Shown here piece after piece: positions 24,354 through 32,647 of a DNA stretch of 42,125 nt. The position numbers and the translations under genes are program-made. Origin of the DNA: Comamonadaceae bacterium (GTDB lineage: Bacteria; Pseudomonadota; Gammaproteobacteria; Burkholderiales; Burkholderiaceae_C). The DNA lies in contig CANFPJ010000010.1 in assembly GCA_947448885.1 (NCBI GenBank), positions 1 through 42,125 on the forward strand. Direction: 5' to 3'. The notes beneath the pieces were generated by a model that was not told the origin of the DNA, searched no databases, and was given only the letters and a program-made list of their open reading frames with translations. Each line of letters begins with the position of its first letter. The stretch's first letter is position 1.

Positions 24354-25358
24354 ATGCCCAACGCTGCCCCATCCATTGATGCGCTGTCGCGCCGTGCTTG
24401 GCTCCAAGGTGCAGGGGCTTTGGCCTGGGGGGCCACCTGGGGCACCGCACAGGCCAGCAACTGGCCGATCAAACCGGTGCGCTTTTTGGTCCCCTTTGCG
24501 CCCGGTGGCACCAGCGAAATCGTCGCCCGCTCGGTGGCCGCGGAGTTGACCAAAGGCCTGGGCCAATCGGTGTTTGTGGAAAACAAGCCGGGAGGTGCCG
24601 GCACCGTGGCCATGGTCGAGGCCGCCAAGTCGGTGCCCGATGGCCACACCCTCATCTTGGGACATGTGGGCACCTTGGCGGTCAACCCCTACATGTTGAG
24701 CAACCAGCCCTACGACGTGAACAAAGACTTCATGCCCGTGACCTTGCTGGCCAAGGTGCCCAATGTGTTTGTGATCCACCCCGACGTGCCGGCCAAAACC
24801 TTTCAAGAGTTCATCGCTTACGCCAAGAAAAACCCTGGCAAGCTCGACTACGGTTCGGCCGGAAACGCCAGCGCCGGGCACTTGGCGATGGAATACCTGA
24901 AACTCGTCACCGGCATCTCCATCACCCACATCCCCTACCGCGGCACGGGGCCGCAATTGGCCGACTTGTTGGCCGGCCGCACCCATGCCTCTTCGGCGGG
25001 ATTGCCCGCCCTGGGCGCCCACATCCGGGCGGGCAAACTGCGCGCGATTGCAGTCGGCACCCAGCAGCGCATTTCTGGTTTGCCCGACATCCCCACCGTG
25101 GCGGAAATGGGCTTCAAGGATTTTGAAACCGCCCAGTGGTACGGCATCTTGGTGCCCGCTGGCACGCCCGCCGATGTGGTGAAGAAGATCCAAGAAGAAA
25201 GCCTCAAAGCGCTCAAATCCAGCGCGGTCACCGAACGCTTTGCCACCGACAACGCCATTGGCGGCGGCGGCCCACCCAGCGAATTTGCCGCCTACATCGC
25301 CAAAGAGCAAAAGATATGGAGTCGCATCGTCAAAGATGCCCAAATTCGCGCCGACTGA
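24354..25358 (+). CDS. Bug/TctC solute-binding receptor
   Basis: A periplasmic carboxylate receptor of the tripartite tricarboxylate transporter family, 334 residues. The N terminus (SRRAWLQGAG … TAQA) resembles a Tat signal. The mature part has the Bug hallmarks: WPIKPVRFLVPFAPGGTSEIVARSVAAEL, VENKPGGAGTVA, and GSAGNASAGHLAMEYLK … HIPYRGTGPQLADLLAG. No tctA/tctB lie nearby, so it would have to work with membrane subunits elsewhere, such as those at 40.9 kb. Its position in the tcuAB operon suggests that it binds the pathway substrate. Confidence 0.9.
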   Translation: MPNAAPSIDALSRRAWLQGAGALAWGATWGTAQASNWPIKPVRFLVPFAPGGTSEIVARSVAAELTKGLGQSVFVENKPGGAGTVAMVEAAKSVPDGHTLILGHVGTLAVNPYMLSNQPYDVNKDFMPVTLLAKVPNVFVIHPDVPAKTFQEFIAYAKKNPGKLDYGSAGNASAGHLAMEYLKLVTGISITHIPYRGTGPQLADLLAGRTHASSAGLPALGAHIRAGKLRAIAVGTQQRISGLPDIPTVAEMGFKDFETAQWYGILVPAGTPADVVKKIQEESLKALKSSAVTERFATDNAIGGGGPPSEFAAYIAKEQKIWSRIVKDAQIRAD

Positions 25359-25401
25359 GGCGGCGCCCCTGCATAGCCTTCCCACCACTCCGGAGAACCC
25401 G

Positions 25402-25884
25402 ATGACACCCAAACCCCAAACCTACGATCCCCCCTTGCACCCGGTGAAGGCCGAAACCGCCATGCGCGACTTGGGCCAATGGCCGATTCAAAAGTTCCAC
25501 GTCAGCCACCTGGCCACTTCGGCGTTCAAGGGCGAGGGCCTGCGCCCCTACATCGTCTACCGCGATTTGGGTGCCAAGGAGGCCACGGGTGGATTGGTCG
25601 ACGCCCATGTGAATGCCCGCGGTCGGCCGTTTGATGAAAACGCCGTGAGCAAGCGCCATTTCCATGACGTCAAATTCCAAATGGTCTATGTGCTCAAAGG
25701 CTGGAACCGGGTCGAATTTGAAGGCCAAGGCGAACACATGATGGTCGCGGGCAGTTGCTGGATCCAACCGGCGGGCATCAAACACACCGTGCTGGAATAT
25801 TCAGACGACCTGGAGGTGCTGGAGATCATCATCCCGGGCACCTTTGACACCGTCACCGTTGACGAACCACCCGGCTTCGACTGA
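25402..25884 (+). CDS. Cupin-domain protein (paralogue 1)
   Basis: A 160-residue single-domain cupin. Metal-ligand candidates are His86 and His88 (RHFHD), followed by QMVYVLKG, where Gln93 stands in for the usual Glu. Motif 2 is GSCWIQPAGIKH (118–128), with His128. It shares FHVSHL, EATGG, HVN, QMVYVLKGW, GSCW.QP and SDDLE with the protein at 28273, a clear paralogue. CGGAG precedes the ATG at 25402. It is the last gene of the rightward operon. An isomerase, dioxygenase or lactonase-like role is possible; none is shown. Confidence 0.85.
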   Translation: MTPKPQTYDPPLHPVKAETAMRDLGQWPIQKFHVSHLATSAFKGEGLRPYIVYRDLGAKEATGGLVDAHVNARGRPFDENAVSKRHFHDVKFQMVYVLKGWNRVEFEGQGEHMMVAGSCWIQPAGIKHTVLEYSDDLEVLEIIIPGTFDTVTVDEPPGFD

Positions 25885-25906
25885 CCCACCCACCGGTCAA
25901 ACCAAT

Positions 25907-25928
25907 CTGCCCCCGTGGCTTGGGGCAG
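25907..25928. terminator. Terminator-like hairpin between converging operons
   Basis: CTGCCCC and GGGGCAG pair over 7 bp with an 8-base loop, 22 bases after the cupin stop and 11 before the aldolase stop. There is no T-run; it is probably bidirectional. Confidence 0.45.
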
Positions 25929-25939
25929 GCGCCTGGCGC

Positions 25940-26725
25940 TCAAGAACCGCTGACTTGCGCCTCGCGGTCCAAAGTTTGGGCCGCATGCGTGATGGCTTGC
26001 AGCAAGTAATTGGCGTCGTTGCTGCCCAGCAAAATGCGCGCACCCTGGGCCACCAGTTGCGCCACGGGCGGACCACCCGCATCGCCACACACAAAGTGTT
26101 TGCCAGCGCCCACCGCCGCCCTCAAGCTGGTGTCGTAAGCGGCCAAGATGCGCGGGTGGCGCAACTCGCCGGGGATGCCCAGCTCCAAGCTCAAGTCCAT
26201 CGGCCCCATCATCAAGGCATCCACGCCAGGCACCGCGGCAATGGCGTGCGCCTGGTCCAAGCCCGATTGGGTTTCGATCATGGCCACCACCATCACCGCT
26301 GCATTGCGTTGCACCAGCGAGTCTTTGGCGGGCACGCGCTGATAAGCGGAGGTCGGCCCCAAAGCGGCCATGGACCGATGGCCTTGGGGCGGATAGCGGC
26401 ACAGGTCCACGGCCAGTGCGGCTTCTTGGGGGTTGTTGACATGCGGCAAGATGATGCCCTGCGCGCCTGCGTCAAGCACCGGGCCGATCGCCCCCACGGT
26501 TGCGCTGTGCACCCGCACCCAAGGCGTGAGGCCACAGGCCTGGGCCATTTGGCACAGATCGGAAATATCGCGCAGGCTGTACATGCCATGTTCGGCATCG
26601 ATGTAAAAACCATCGAAGCCAGCGACCTTGAGCATTTGCACCACATCGATGTGGTGGCTCAAGCGCAGGGACATCAACTTGACCGTTTCACCGGCGGCGA
26701 GTTTGAGTTGCAAGAGATTGGACAT
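25940..26725 (-). CDS. HpcH/HpaI-family aldolase
   Basis: A 261-residue class II (metal-dependent) aldolase that cleaves 4-hydroxy-2-oxo acids or similar compounds to pyruvate (or oxaloacetate) plus an aldehyde. Seen are YIDAEHG (41–47, with metal/catalytic Glu-His), WVRVH with Arg71, the glycine-rich AGAQGIILPHVNN (86–98), the metal ligand Glu151 in MIETQSG and Asp177 in GPMDLS. It is the last gene of a leftward operon, where it would supply the terminal C–C cleavage. A start at 26743, sharing a base with the upstream stop, is equally possible. Confidence 0.85.
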   Translation of the reverse strand: MSNLLQLKLAAGETVKLMSLRLSHHIDVVQMLKVAGFDGFYIDAEHGMYSLRDISDLCQMAQACGLTPWVRVHSATVGAIGPVLDAGAQGIILPHVNNPQEAALAVDLCRYPPQGHRSMAALGPTSAYQRVPAKDSLVQRNAAVMVVAMIETQSGLDQAHAIAAVPGVDALMMGPMDLSLELGIPGELRHPRILAAYDTSLRAAVGAGKHFVCGDAGGPPVAQLVAQGARILLGSNDANYLLQAITHAAQTLDREAQVSGS

Positions 26726-26742
26726 GGGACTTTCGGCGCGCA

Positions 26743-27540
26743 TCAAAGCTTGATCACGGGCGGCGCATAACCGCGCGCGGCAAAGCCCGCGTCCACCGTG
26801 ATCACATGGCCTGATATGGCGCTGGCTTTGGGCGAACACGCAAAGGCCACCACATCGGCGATTTCATCGGGCTGGATCAAATGCCCGCGCGGGAAGTGGG
26901 CGGTCAATTCGCGCCAGCGGTTTTCATCGCACAACTCTTGGGTGGCGCGGCGCTTGAGGGTGCGTTTGGCTTTTTCGGTTTCGACCCAACCGGGGCTGAC
27001 CCCCAGGATGCGCACGCCGTGGTCCAGGCTCACGCTGCCCAGGGTTTTGGTCAAGGCCACCAAGGCGGCATTGCCCATCGAACCTGCGGCGTAAGCGTAT
27101 TCCAACTTTTCAGCGCCAATGCCAATCACATTCACGATCACGCCGCGCTGGCGCTTGAACATCTCGCGGTAAACGGCGCGGGTCAGGTTGATGTAGCCAA
27201 AAATTTTCAGCTCCCACCCTTGCCGCCAAGTGGCCTCGTCGACTTCAAACAAAGTGCCACGTGGGGTGTTGCCCGCGTTGTTGACCAAGATGTCGATGGG
27301 CCCGCAATCGGCGGCCAATTGGTTGGCCACACCCGGCTGGCTCAAGTCCAGCGCATGGGTGTGCACGGCCACACCGTGGGCTTGTGTCAATTCTTGGGCC
27401 AAGGCAGTCAAGACCTCGGGGTTGCGCGCCGCCAAATGCAAATTGCAGCCCTCGCGGGCCAGTGCGATGGCGATCGCGCGGCCAATGCCTTGCGATGCAC
27501 CGGTGACCAGCGCGGTTTGTTGTTTCAGTCCCAAATCCAT
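26743..27540 (-). CDS. SDR-family protein lacking the catalytic Lys
   Basis: A 265-residue short-chain dehydrogenase fold with TGASQGIG (13–20), AARN at 37–40, NNAG (87–90) and a C-terminal ISGHVITVDAG. The active-site region reads EYAYAAGSMGNAAL: Tyr150 is present, but the YxxxK lysine position is Ser154, and the structural Asn of helix 4 is replaced (ELKIFGY). GAGG, overlapping the preceding stop, sits six bases before the ATG. It is translationally coupled to both neighbours. It may be a non-canonical oxidoreductase. Confidence 0.85.
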   Translation of the reverse strand: MDLGLKQQTALVTGASQGIGRAIAIALAREGCNLHLAARNPEVLTALAQELTQAHGVAVHTHALDLSQPGVANQLAADCGPIDILVNNAGNTPRGTLFEVDEATWRQGWELKIFGYINLTRAVYREMFKRQRGVIVNVIGIGAEKLEYAYAAGSMGNAALVALTKTLGSVSLDHGVRILGVSPGWVETEKAKRTLKRRATQELCDENRWRELTAHFPRGHLIQPDEIADVVAFACSPKASAISGHVITVDAGFAARGYAPPVIKL

Positions 27541-27548
27541 GGTCTGCC

Positions 27549-28283
27549 TCAGGCGCGGGGGGGGCGCAGTTCGATCAAATCCGGGCTGTTGGACGCTTGG
27601 CATGAGACCGCATAGACCACCCCATCGGCCACGTCTTGCGCCGAAATGGGTTGGTAGGGCCGCGCCGCCAAAGCTTTGAGCACATCGGGGTGGGTGATGC
27701 CTTTGCGCATGTCGGTATCGACCATGCCCGGGGCCAGTTCGGTGACCCGCACATTGGCGCTTTTGAGCTCCAAGCGAAAGCCTTTGGCAAAAGCCGATAC
27801 CGCGTGCTTGGTGGCGGCATACACCACCGCATGCATGCCCACATTGCGCGCCGAGCCCGAGGTGATGAAGATCATGTGGCCACCACCGCGCGCCACCATG
27901 TGCTGGGCCACTTCGCGCGAAATGTCGTAACAAGCGATCACGTTGGTGGCGAACATCTGCTCGCATTCTTCAACCGGCATGTCCAAAATGGGCGCGTAGT
28001 TCAAGATGCCTGCGTTGTTCACAAACACATCGGCGTCGTGCGCGGTTTGCGCCAACTGGCGCACAAAGGGTTTGTCATTCAAGTCACCGGCCAGGGCCAC
28101 CACTTGAACACCTTTGGCGCGGCATTCTTGGGCCACGGCTTCGAGTTCGGCCACTTTGCGACCGGTCAGGACCAAATGCACGCCGCATTCAGCCAAAGAG
28201 ATGGCGCTGGCGCGGCCAATGCCGGCGCTGGCGCCGGTGATCAACGCGCGTTTGCCGCGCATGGCATCGAGCTTATCGCGCAT
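27549..28283 (-). CDS. Short-chain dehydrogenase/reductase, canonical
   Basis: A 244-residue SDR with TGASAGIG, TGRK (cofactor selectivity loop, suggestive of NADP), NNAG, the catalytic Ser (FITSGSAR) and VYAATKHA, with the intact Tyr and Lys. It would oxidise or reduce a hydroxyl/keto group of the pathway intermediate. GGAGGAG stands just before the ATG at 28283, and the start overlaps the cupin gene by 11 bases. Eight bases separate its stop from the next gene. Confidence 0.88.
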   Translation of the reverse strand: MRDKLDAMRGKRALITGASAGIGRASAISLAECGVHLVLTGRKVAELEAVAQECRAKGVQVVALAGDLNDKPFVRQLAQTAHDADVFVNNAGILNYAPILDMPVEECEQMFATNVIACYDISREVAQHMVARGGGHMIFITSGSARNVGMHAVVYAATKHAVSAFAKGFRLELKSANVRVTELAPGMVDTDMRKGITHPDVLKALAARPYQPISAQDVADGVVYAVSCQASNSPDLIELRPPRA

Positions 28284-28794
28284 GGGGGGCTCCTCCTGCT
28301 GGATCGGGCGTGCCCTTGGGCGGCTCGTTGAGGTTGATCGTGTCGTAATTGGCGGGGATGATGACTTCCAAAATTTCCAGGTCATCGGAAAAGCCGAGCA
28401 CCGTGTGCTTGATGCGCGGCGGCTGCAACCAGCAGCTGCCCTCTTTCATCAGGTGCTCGCCATGGCCTTCGAATTCACTGCGCACCCAACCCTTGAGCAC
28501 GTACACCATTTGGTAGTGAACATTGTGAAAGTGGCGGTGCGCGATTTCTGCGGGGTCGTAGGGTTTGGCGCGGCGGTTGACATGCACGTCCACCATGCCG
28601 CCCGTGGCCTCGATCATGCCCATGTCGCGGGACAAAGCCCAGGGCCGGAATCCATCGGTTTTGAAAGAGCCTTCACCGAGGTGGCTGACGTGAAAAGCTT
28701 GGGGGGGCCAATCGGGATAAGGGCTTGCTTTTTTGTCCTGCGGATAGTCCGCTTCTTTGTAAACCTTGAAGTCCCTGGGGGCTGTTTTTTCCAT
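28273..28794 (-). CDS. Cupin-domain protein (paralogue 2)
   Basis: A 173-residue cupin, paralogous to the protein at 25402 over its whole length. The metal histidines are His88 and His90 (HRHFHN) and His130 (PPRIKH); Gln95 occupies the expected Glu position, exactly as in the other copy. A slightly longer N terminus and a Pro/Gly/Ala tail distinguish it. It is the first gene of the leftward operon cupin–SDR–SDR–aldolase, and is divergent from the SDR at 28868 across 73 AT-rich bases. Confidence 0.85.
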   Translation of the reverse strand: MEKTAPRDFKVYKEADYPQDKKASPYPDWPPQAFHVSHLGEGSFKTDGFRPWALSRDMGMIEATGGMVDVHVNRRAKPYDPAEIAHRHFHNVHYQMVYVLKGWVRSEFEGHGEHLMKEGSCWLQPPRIKHTVLGFSDDLEILEVIIPANYDTINLNEPPKGTPDPAGGAPHAR

Positions 28795-28867
28795 TTTGAT
28801 TATCTCGCATCGTGGGATTTTTTCATCTTATGTTAATCTCATTTGGGTGTCAATCTGGAGAACCAAC

Positions 28868-29608
28868 ATGACCATCCGCAACCAGTCCATCCTCATTACC
28901 GGCGCTGCATCAGGCATCGGCAAAGCCTGCGCCGAATTGTTTGCCCGAGAGGGCGCACGCTTGGTGTTGGCCGATCGAAACGAGGCCGCTTTGCAAACGC
29001 TCAGCGCTTCGCTGCGCAGCCAAACGCCATCGGTGCACAGCATGGCTTTTGACGTGGGCGACGCCAACCAATGCAAAGCCTTGGTCGATCTCACTGTGGC
29101 GCAACATGACCGCATCGATGTGCTGATCCATGCCGCCGGCATTTGCCTGGCTTGCCCCCTGCTCGAGATGAGCGACGACCAATGGCGCGAGACCTTGCGC
29201 GTCAATTTGGATGGCAGTTTTTTCATCACCCGCGAAGTGGCCAAAGCCATGGTGCCCCAAAAGAGCGGCACCATGGTGTTGCTCACCTCCGACCGCGGCT
29301 TGTATGGCAGCCAAACCTATGCACACTATGCGGCGTCCAAAGGCGGCATGATTGCCCTGACCAAAAGCCTGGCGCTGAGCCTGGGCCAATACGGCATCAC
29401 CGTCAATGGCTTGAACCCCGGCATGACCGACACCCCACTCGCGCGCGACGCCAACCCCCACCTGTGGGACGAAAAAATGGCGCTCGATGTGCTGGGCTCG
29501 GCCAACCTGCCCGAGCAAGCGGCACAAACCTTGTTGTATTTGGCCGGTGTGGGGGGCCGCTTCACCACCGGGCAAATTTTGGGCACCCGCTTGCGCCACG
29601 GTCAATGA
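28868..29608 (+). CDS. Short-chain dehydrogenase/reductase
   Basis: A 246-residue SDR with TGAASGIG (about 11–18) and an ADRN loop that suggests NAD. HAAG stands where NNAG is usual, and the canonical active site has Ser (LLTSDRG) and YAASK. The C terminus (FTTGQILGTRLRHG) is unusual in lacking the common DGG. GGAG, eight bases before the ATG at 28868, sets the start; the frame is open further upstream without similarity. It is the first gene of a two-SDR operon. Confidence 0.87.
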   Translation: MTIRNQSILITGAASGIGKACAELFAREGARLVLADRNEAALQTLSASLRSQTPSVHSMAFDVGDANQCKALVDLTVAQHDRIDVLIHAAGICLACPLLEMSDDQWRETLRVNLDGSFFITREVAKAMVPQKSGTMVLLTSDRGLYGSQTYAHYAASKGGMIALTKSLALSLGQYGITVNGLNPGMTDTPLARDANPHLWDEKMALDVLGSANLPEQAAQTLLYLAGVGGRFTTGQILGTRLRHGQ

Positions 29609-29632
29609 ACACACACCCACAGAAAGACACCC

Positions 29633-30415
29633 ATGCTCCAAGGTAAATCTGCCCTGATCACCGGCTCGTTGGGGGGCATTGGTTTTGAAATCGCTGCGGC
29701 CCTGGCGCGCCAAGGTTGCAGCGTCTTGATCAATGGCTTTGGCGACGATGCCTTGATCCAAAACCAGTTGCAGGTGTTGCGCGACACCGGTGCCCAAGCC
29801 CACTACCACGGCGCAGACATCTCCAAACCCGAAGACATCGACGCCATGGTGCTTGAGGCCGAGCGGCTGTATGGCCATGTCGACATCTTGGTCAACAACG
29901 CAGTGACGCGCCACGATGCGACCATTGAAAACCTATCTCCCGACAAATGGGCGTATGCGCTGGCGGTCAATTTGAGTGCACCCTACCACTTCATGCACCG
30001 TTTGGTGCCCGGCATGAAAGCGCGCAATTGGGGCCGCATCATCAACTTGGCGTCCATCTATGGCGTGGAAGGCACGGCCAACCGCAGCGACTATGTGGCC
30101 ACCAAGCACGGCTTGGTGGGGCTGACCAAGGTGGTGGCCTTGGAATGCGCCGAGTACCACATCACCTGCAATGCGCTGTGCCCGGCTGCCGTGCACACGC
30201 CGCACTTGAAACAACTCATCACCCAAAGGGCGCGAGACGCGGGTGTCAGCGAAGAGGCCTTGACCGCAGACTTTTTGAAAGCCCGCCAACCCTCCAAGCG
30301 CTTTGTTCAGCCCAGCAAGGTGGGGGCTTTGGCGGCCTTTTTGTGCAGCGAGGATGCGGGTGACATCACCGGCACGCCCATTCCCATCGATGGGGGCTGG
30401 CAAGCCCGGGCTTGA
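29633..30415 (+). CDS. Short-chain dehydrogenase, 3-hydroxybutyrate dehydrogenase-like
   Basis: A 260-residue SDR. Compared with common SDRs it resembles D-3-hydroxybutyrate dehydrogenases: LQGKSALITGSLGGIG (cofactor motif), NNAV, INLASIYGVEGTANRSDYVATKHGLVGLTK (catalytic Ser, Tyr, Lys), CPAAVHTPHL, and a late ITGTPIPIDGGW. The 3-hydroxybutyrate assignment is by resemblance only; in this cluster it may act on a branched or carboxylated hydroxy acid. It starts 24 bases after the preceding SDR and converges with the receptor gene. Confidence 0.87.
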   Translation: MLQGKSALITGSLGGIGFEIAAALARQGCSVLINGFGDDALIQNQLQVLRDTGAQAHYHGADISKPEDIDAMVLEAERLYGHVDILVNNAVTRHDATIENLSPDKWAYALAVNLSAPYHFMHRLVPGMKARNWGRIINLASIYGVEGTANRSDYVATKHGLVGLTKVVALECAEYHITCNALCPAAVHTPHLKQLITQRARDAGVSEEALTADFLKARQPSKRFVQPSKVGALAAFLCSEDAGDITGTPIPIDGGWQARA

Positions 30416-30442
30416 GCACCGGCCTGCCGACCCCTGGCCCGA

Positions 30443-31417
30443 TCACTCGGGTTTGATCTTGGCGTAGCGCACGACTTCGCTCCACACCGCCAAGTCATCA
30501 CGGATCATGCTGGCAAAACGACCAGGGCTGCTGCTGGTGTCGATCTCGTTGGCGGTGGGCATGAGCTTGTCTTGGATATCGGGACGGGCCATCACTTTGT
30601 TGAAGGCATGGGCCAAGCGCTCGGCAATTGGTGCCGGCAGGCCTTTGGGGCCGAACACGCCATTCCAGTAGCTGGCATTGAAATTTCTAAAACCCAACTC
30701 CTCCATGGTGGGGATCTCCGGCGCCACCGCCAATCGCGATTTGCTGGTCACGGCCACCGCCTTGACCTTGCCGTCTTTGGCCGGGGCCAAAGCGGTCGAG
30801 GCCACCGCAAAGTGAAACGCCACCCGGCCTGAAATTTGTTCGAGCATGGCTTGCGGGGAGCCCTTCATCGGTACCGCTGTGGCCTCGATGCCGGTGCGGG
30901 CGCGAAACAATTCGGCCACAAAGTGCGAGGGTGCACCATGGCCCGAGGTGGCATAAAACATATCGCCTTTTTTGGCCTTGGCCAAGGCCACCAGGTCTTG
31001 GGGTGACTTGATGTCGAGCGATGGGTGGGCCACCAACACCATGGGTGACGAAAACACATTCACCACCGGGGTGAACGAGTCGGGCATGCTGTACTGGGTG
31101 GGCGTGCCCATGGCGGCGAGCATGTTCATCGCCGCCGAGTTGAACAACAAGGTGTAGCCATCGGGCGCGGCATTGGCCACCATCACCGAGCCCAAGGCCC
31201 CAGCGGCGCCGGCGCGGTTTTCAATGATCACCGGCTGACCCAACTCCACGCGCAAAGCCTCAGAGATGTGGCGCATCACGATGTCAATGCCACTGGCGGG
31301 GGGCCAGGCCACCACCATGCGAATGGGTTTATTGGGGTAATCGCTTTGGGCCATCACGCCCACACAGGCCAATGACAAAACCAATGCCAGGCTGCGGCGG
31401 GTCAAACGTTTCAACAT
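30443..31417 (-). CDS. Bug/TctC solute-binding receptor, orphan
   Basis: A 324-residue periplasmic receptor with a Sec signal (MLKRLTRRSLALVLSLACVGVMAQS) and Bug family features: YPNKPIRMVVAWPPASGIDIV, IENRAGAAGALGSVMVA, DGYTLLFNS and SYWNGVFGPKGLP. The usual PGGxxD loop reads PPASGID, a change in the ligand-binding loop. GGAG, seven bases before the ATG at 31417, fixes the start. It lies alone, at the right-hand edge of the catabolic island, with no membrane subunits beside it. Confidence 0.88.
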   Translation of the reverse strand: MLKRLTRRSLALVLSLACVGVMAQSDYPNKPIRMVVAWPPASGIDIVMRHISEALRVELGQPVIIENRAGAAGALGSVMVANAAPDGYTLLFNSAAMNMLAAMGTPTQYSMPDSFTPVVNVFSSPMVLVAHPSLDIKSPQDLVALAKAKKGDMFYATSGHGAPSHFVAELFRARTGIEATAVPMKGSPQAMLEQISGRVAFHFAVASTALAPAKDGKVKAVAVTSKSRLAVAPEIPTMEELGFRNFNASYWNGVFGPKGLPAPIAERLAHAFNKVMARPDIQDKLMPTANEIDTSSSPGRFASMIRDDLAVWSEVVRYAKIKPE

Positions 31418-31531
31418 CCAATGTCTCCAAAAAACATGCCGCAAATGTGCATTCAGCCCATCACCTTGTCAATGTGGAAAGCCAGTATGCGCGGTGCGGA
31501 TCACGCACGCAGGCGACACCCTTGCTGCGCG

Positions 31532-32572
31532 TCACGCACCGAAGGCCACAAAACAGGCATCCAGCTGTGCCACCCATGCTTGCTTTTGGGCCGGTGGCAC
31601 AAAGCTGGCCTCAAAGCTGTTGCGCGCGAGTTGGTAGGCATGCCCAGCATTCAAGGGCAAGGCGGCAAAGGTTTGCAAAAAGTTCTCATTGATGTAACCG
31701 CCAAAGTAGGCCGGGTCATCGGAATGCAATGAGGCGCACAAGCCCGCGTCCAACAAAGCCGGTAAATTGTGCGCAGCCAGATCGGGAAACACGCACAGCT
31801 TGATGTTGGACAGCGGGCACACCGTCAAGGGCGTGTGTTCCAGCGCCAGTCGCTGCATCAAAGCGGCGTCTTTCGTGGCTTGTACCCCGTGGTCAATGCG
31901 CTCGGCATGCAAGCCATCCAAGGCCGACCAGATGTACGCTGGTGGCCCCTCCTCGCCCGCATGGGCCACGCAGTGAAAACCCAACTGACGTGCGCGCGCA
32001 AAAACGCGCACAAATTTTTCTGGTGGATGCCCCACTTCGCTGGAATCCAATCCCACACCCAGGATTTGGTCGCGAAACGGCATGGCTTGTTCCAAGGTGT
32101 CGAAAGCCTCGTCTTCGCTCAAATGGCGCAAGAAACACATGATCAATTGCGCATCCATGCCCCACTTTGTGCGCGCGTCTTCACAAGCGCGGTGCAAACC
32201 ACTGACCACGGTGCGCATGGACACGCGGCGCTGGGTATGGGTTTGCGGATCAAAAAAGATCTCGGCATGCACCACATGGTCGGCGGCAGCGCGCTCAAAG
32301 TAAGCCCACGCCAAGTCATAAAAATCTTGCGGTTGCTGCAGCACGCTGGCCCCAGCGTAATAAATATCCAGAAAGCTTTGCAAGTGGGTGAACGCATAAG
32401 CCTCGCGCACCGCCGCCACATCCGCATGCGCCAATCGCACCTGGTTGCGCCGGGCCAGCTCAAACATCAGCTCGGGCTCCAGGCTGCCCTCGATGTGCAA
32501 ATGCAACTCGGCCTTGGGCATGGCGCACAACAGTTCTGGCAAGCGGGCTGGGTCGATGGCGGAAAAATTCAT
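31532..32572 (-). CDS. Adenine deaminase (adenosine deaminase superfamily)
   Basis: A 346-residue Zn hydrolase that most likely turns adenine into hypoxanthine and ammonia. Zinc ligands are His24/His26 (ELHLHIEGSLEPELMFELA), His204 and Asp285, with Glu207 and His228 in the active site (HAGEEGP, RIDHG). LDSSEVGHPPEKF and DDPAYFGGY are, from memory, traits of bacterial adenine rather than adenosine deaminases (PA0148 type). GGAGG precedes the ATG at 32572. It is downstream of the purine ABC importer, though a strong terminator intervenes. Confidence 0.85.
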   Translation of the reverse strand: MNFSAIDPARLPELLCAMPKAELHLHIEGSLEPELMFELARRNQVRLAHADVAAVREAYAFTHLQSFLDIYYAGASVLQQPQDFYDLAWAYFERAAADHVVHAEIFFDPQTHTQRRVSMRTVVSGLHRACEDARTKWGMDAQLIMCFLRHLSEDEAFDTLEQAMPFRDQILGVGLDSSEVGHPPEKFVRVFARARQLGFHCVAHAGEEGPPAYIWSALDGLHAERIDHGVQATKDAALMQRLALEHTPLTVCPLSNIKLCVFPDLAAHNLPALLDAGLCASLHSDDPAYFGGYINENFLQTFAALPLNAGHAYQLARNSFEASFVPPAQKQAWVAQLDACFVAFGA

Positions 32573-32647
32573 AGAGCGCCTCCAATACAAACGCTGGGCA
32601 GGTCAAAGGTGGTCGTGATTTTGCCGTAGGCGTGTCGCGACCCCATC

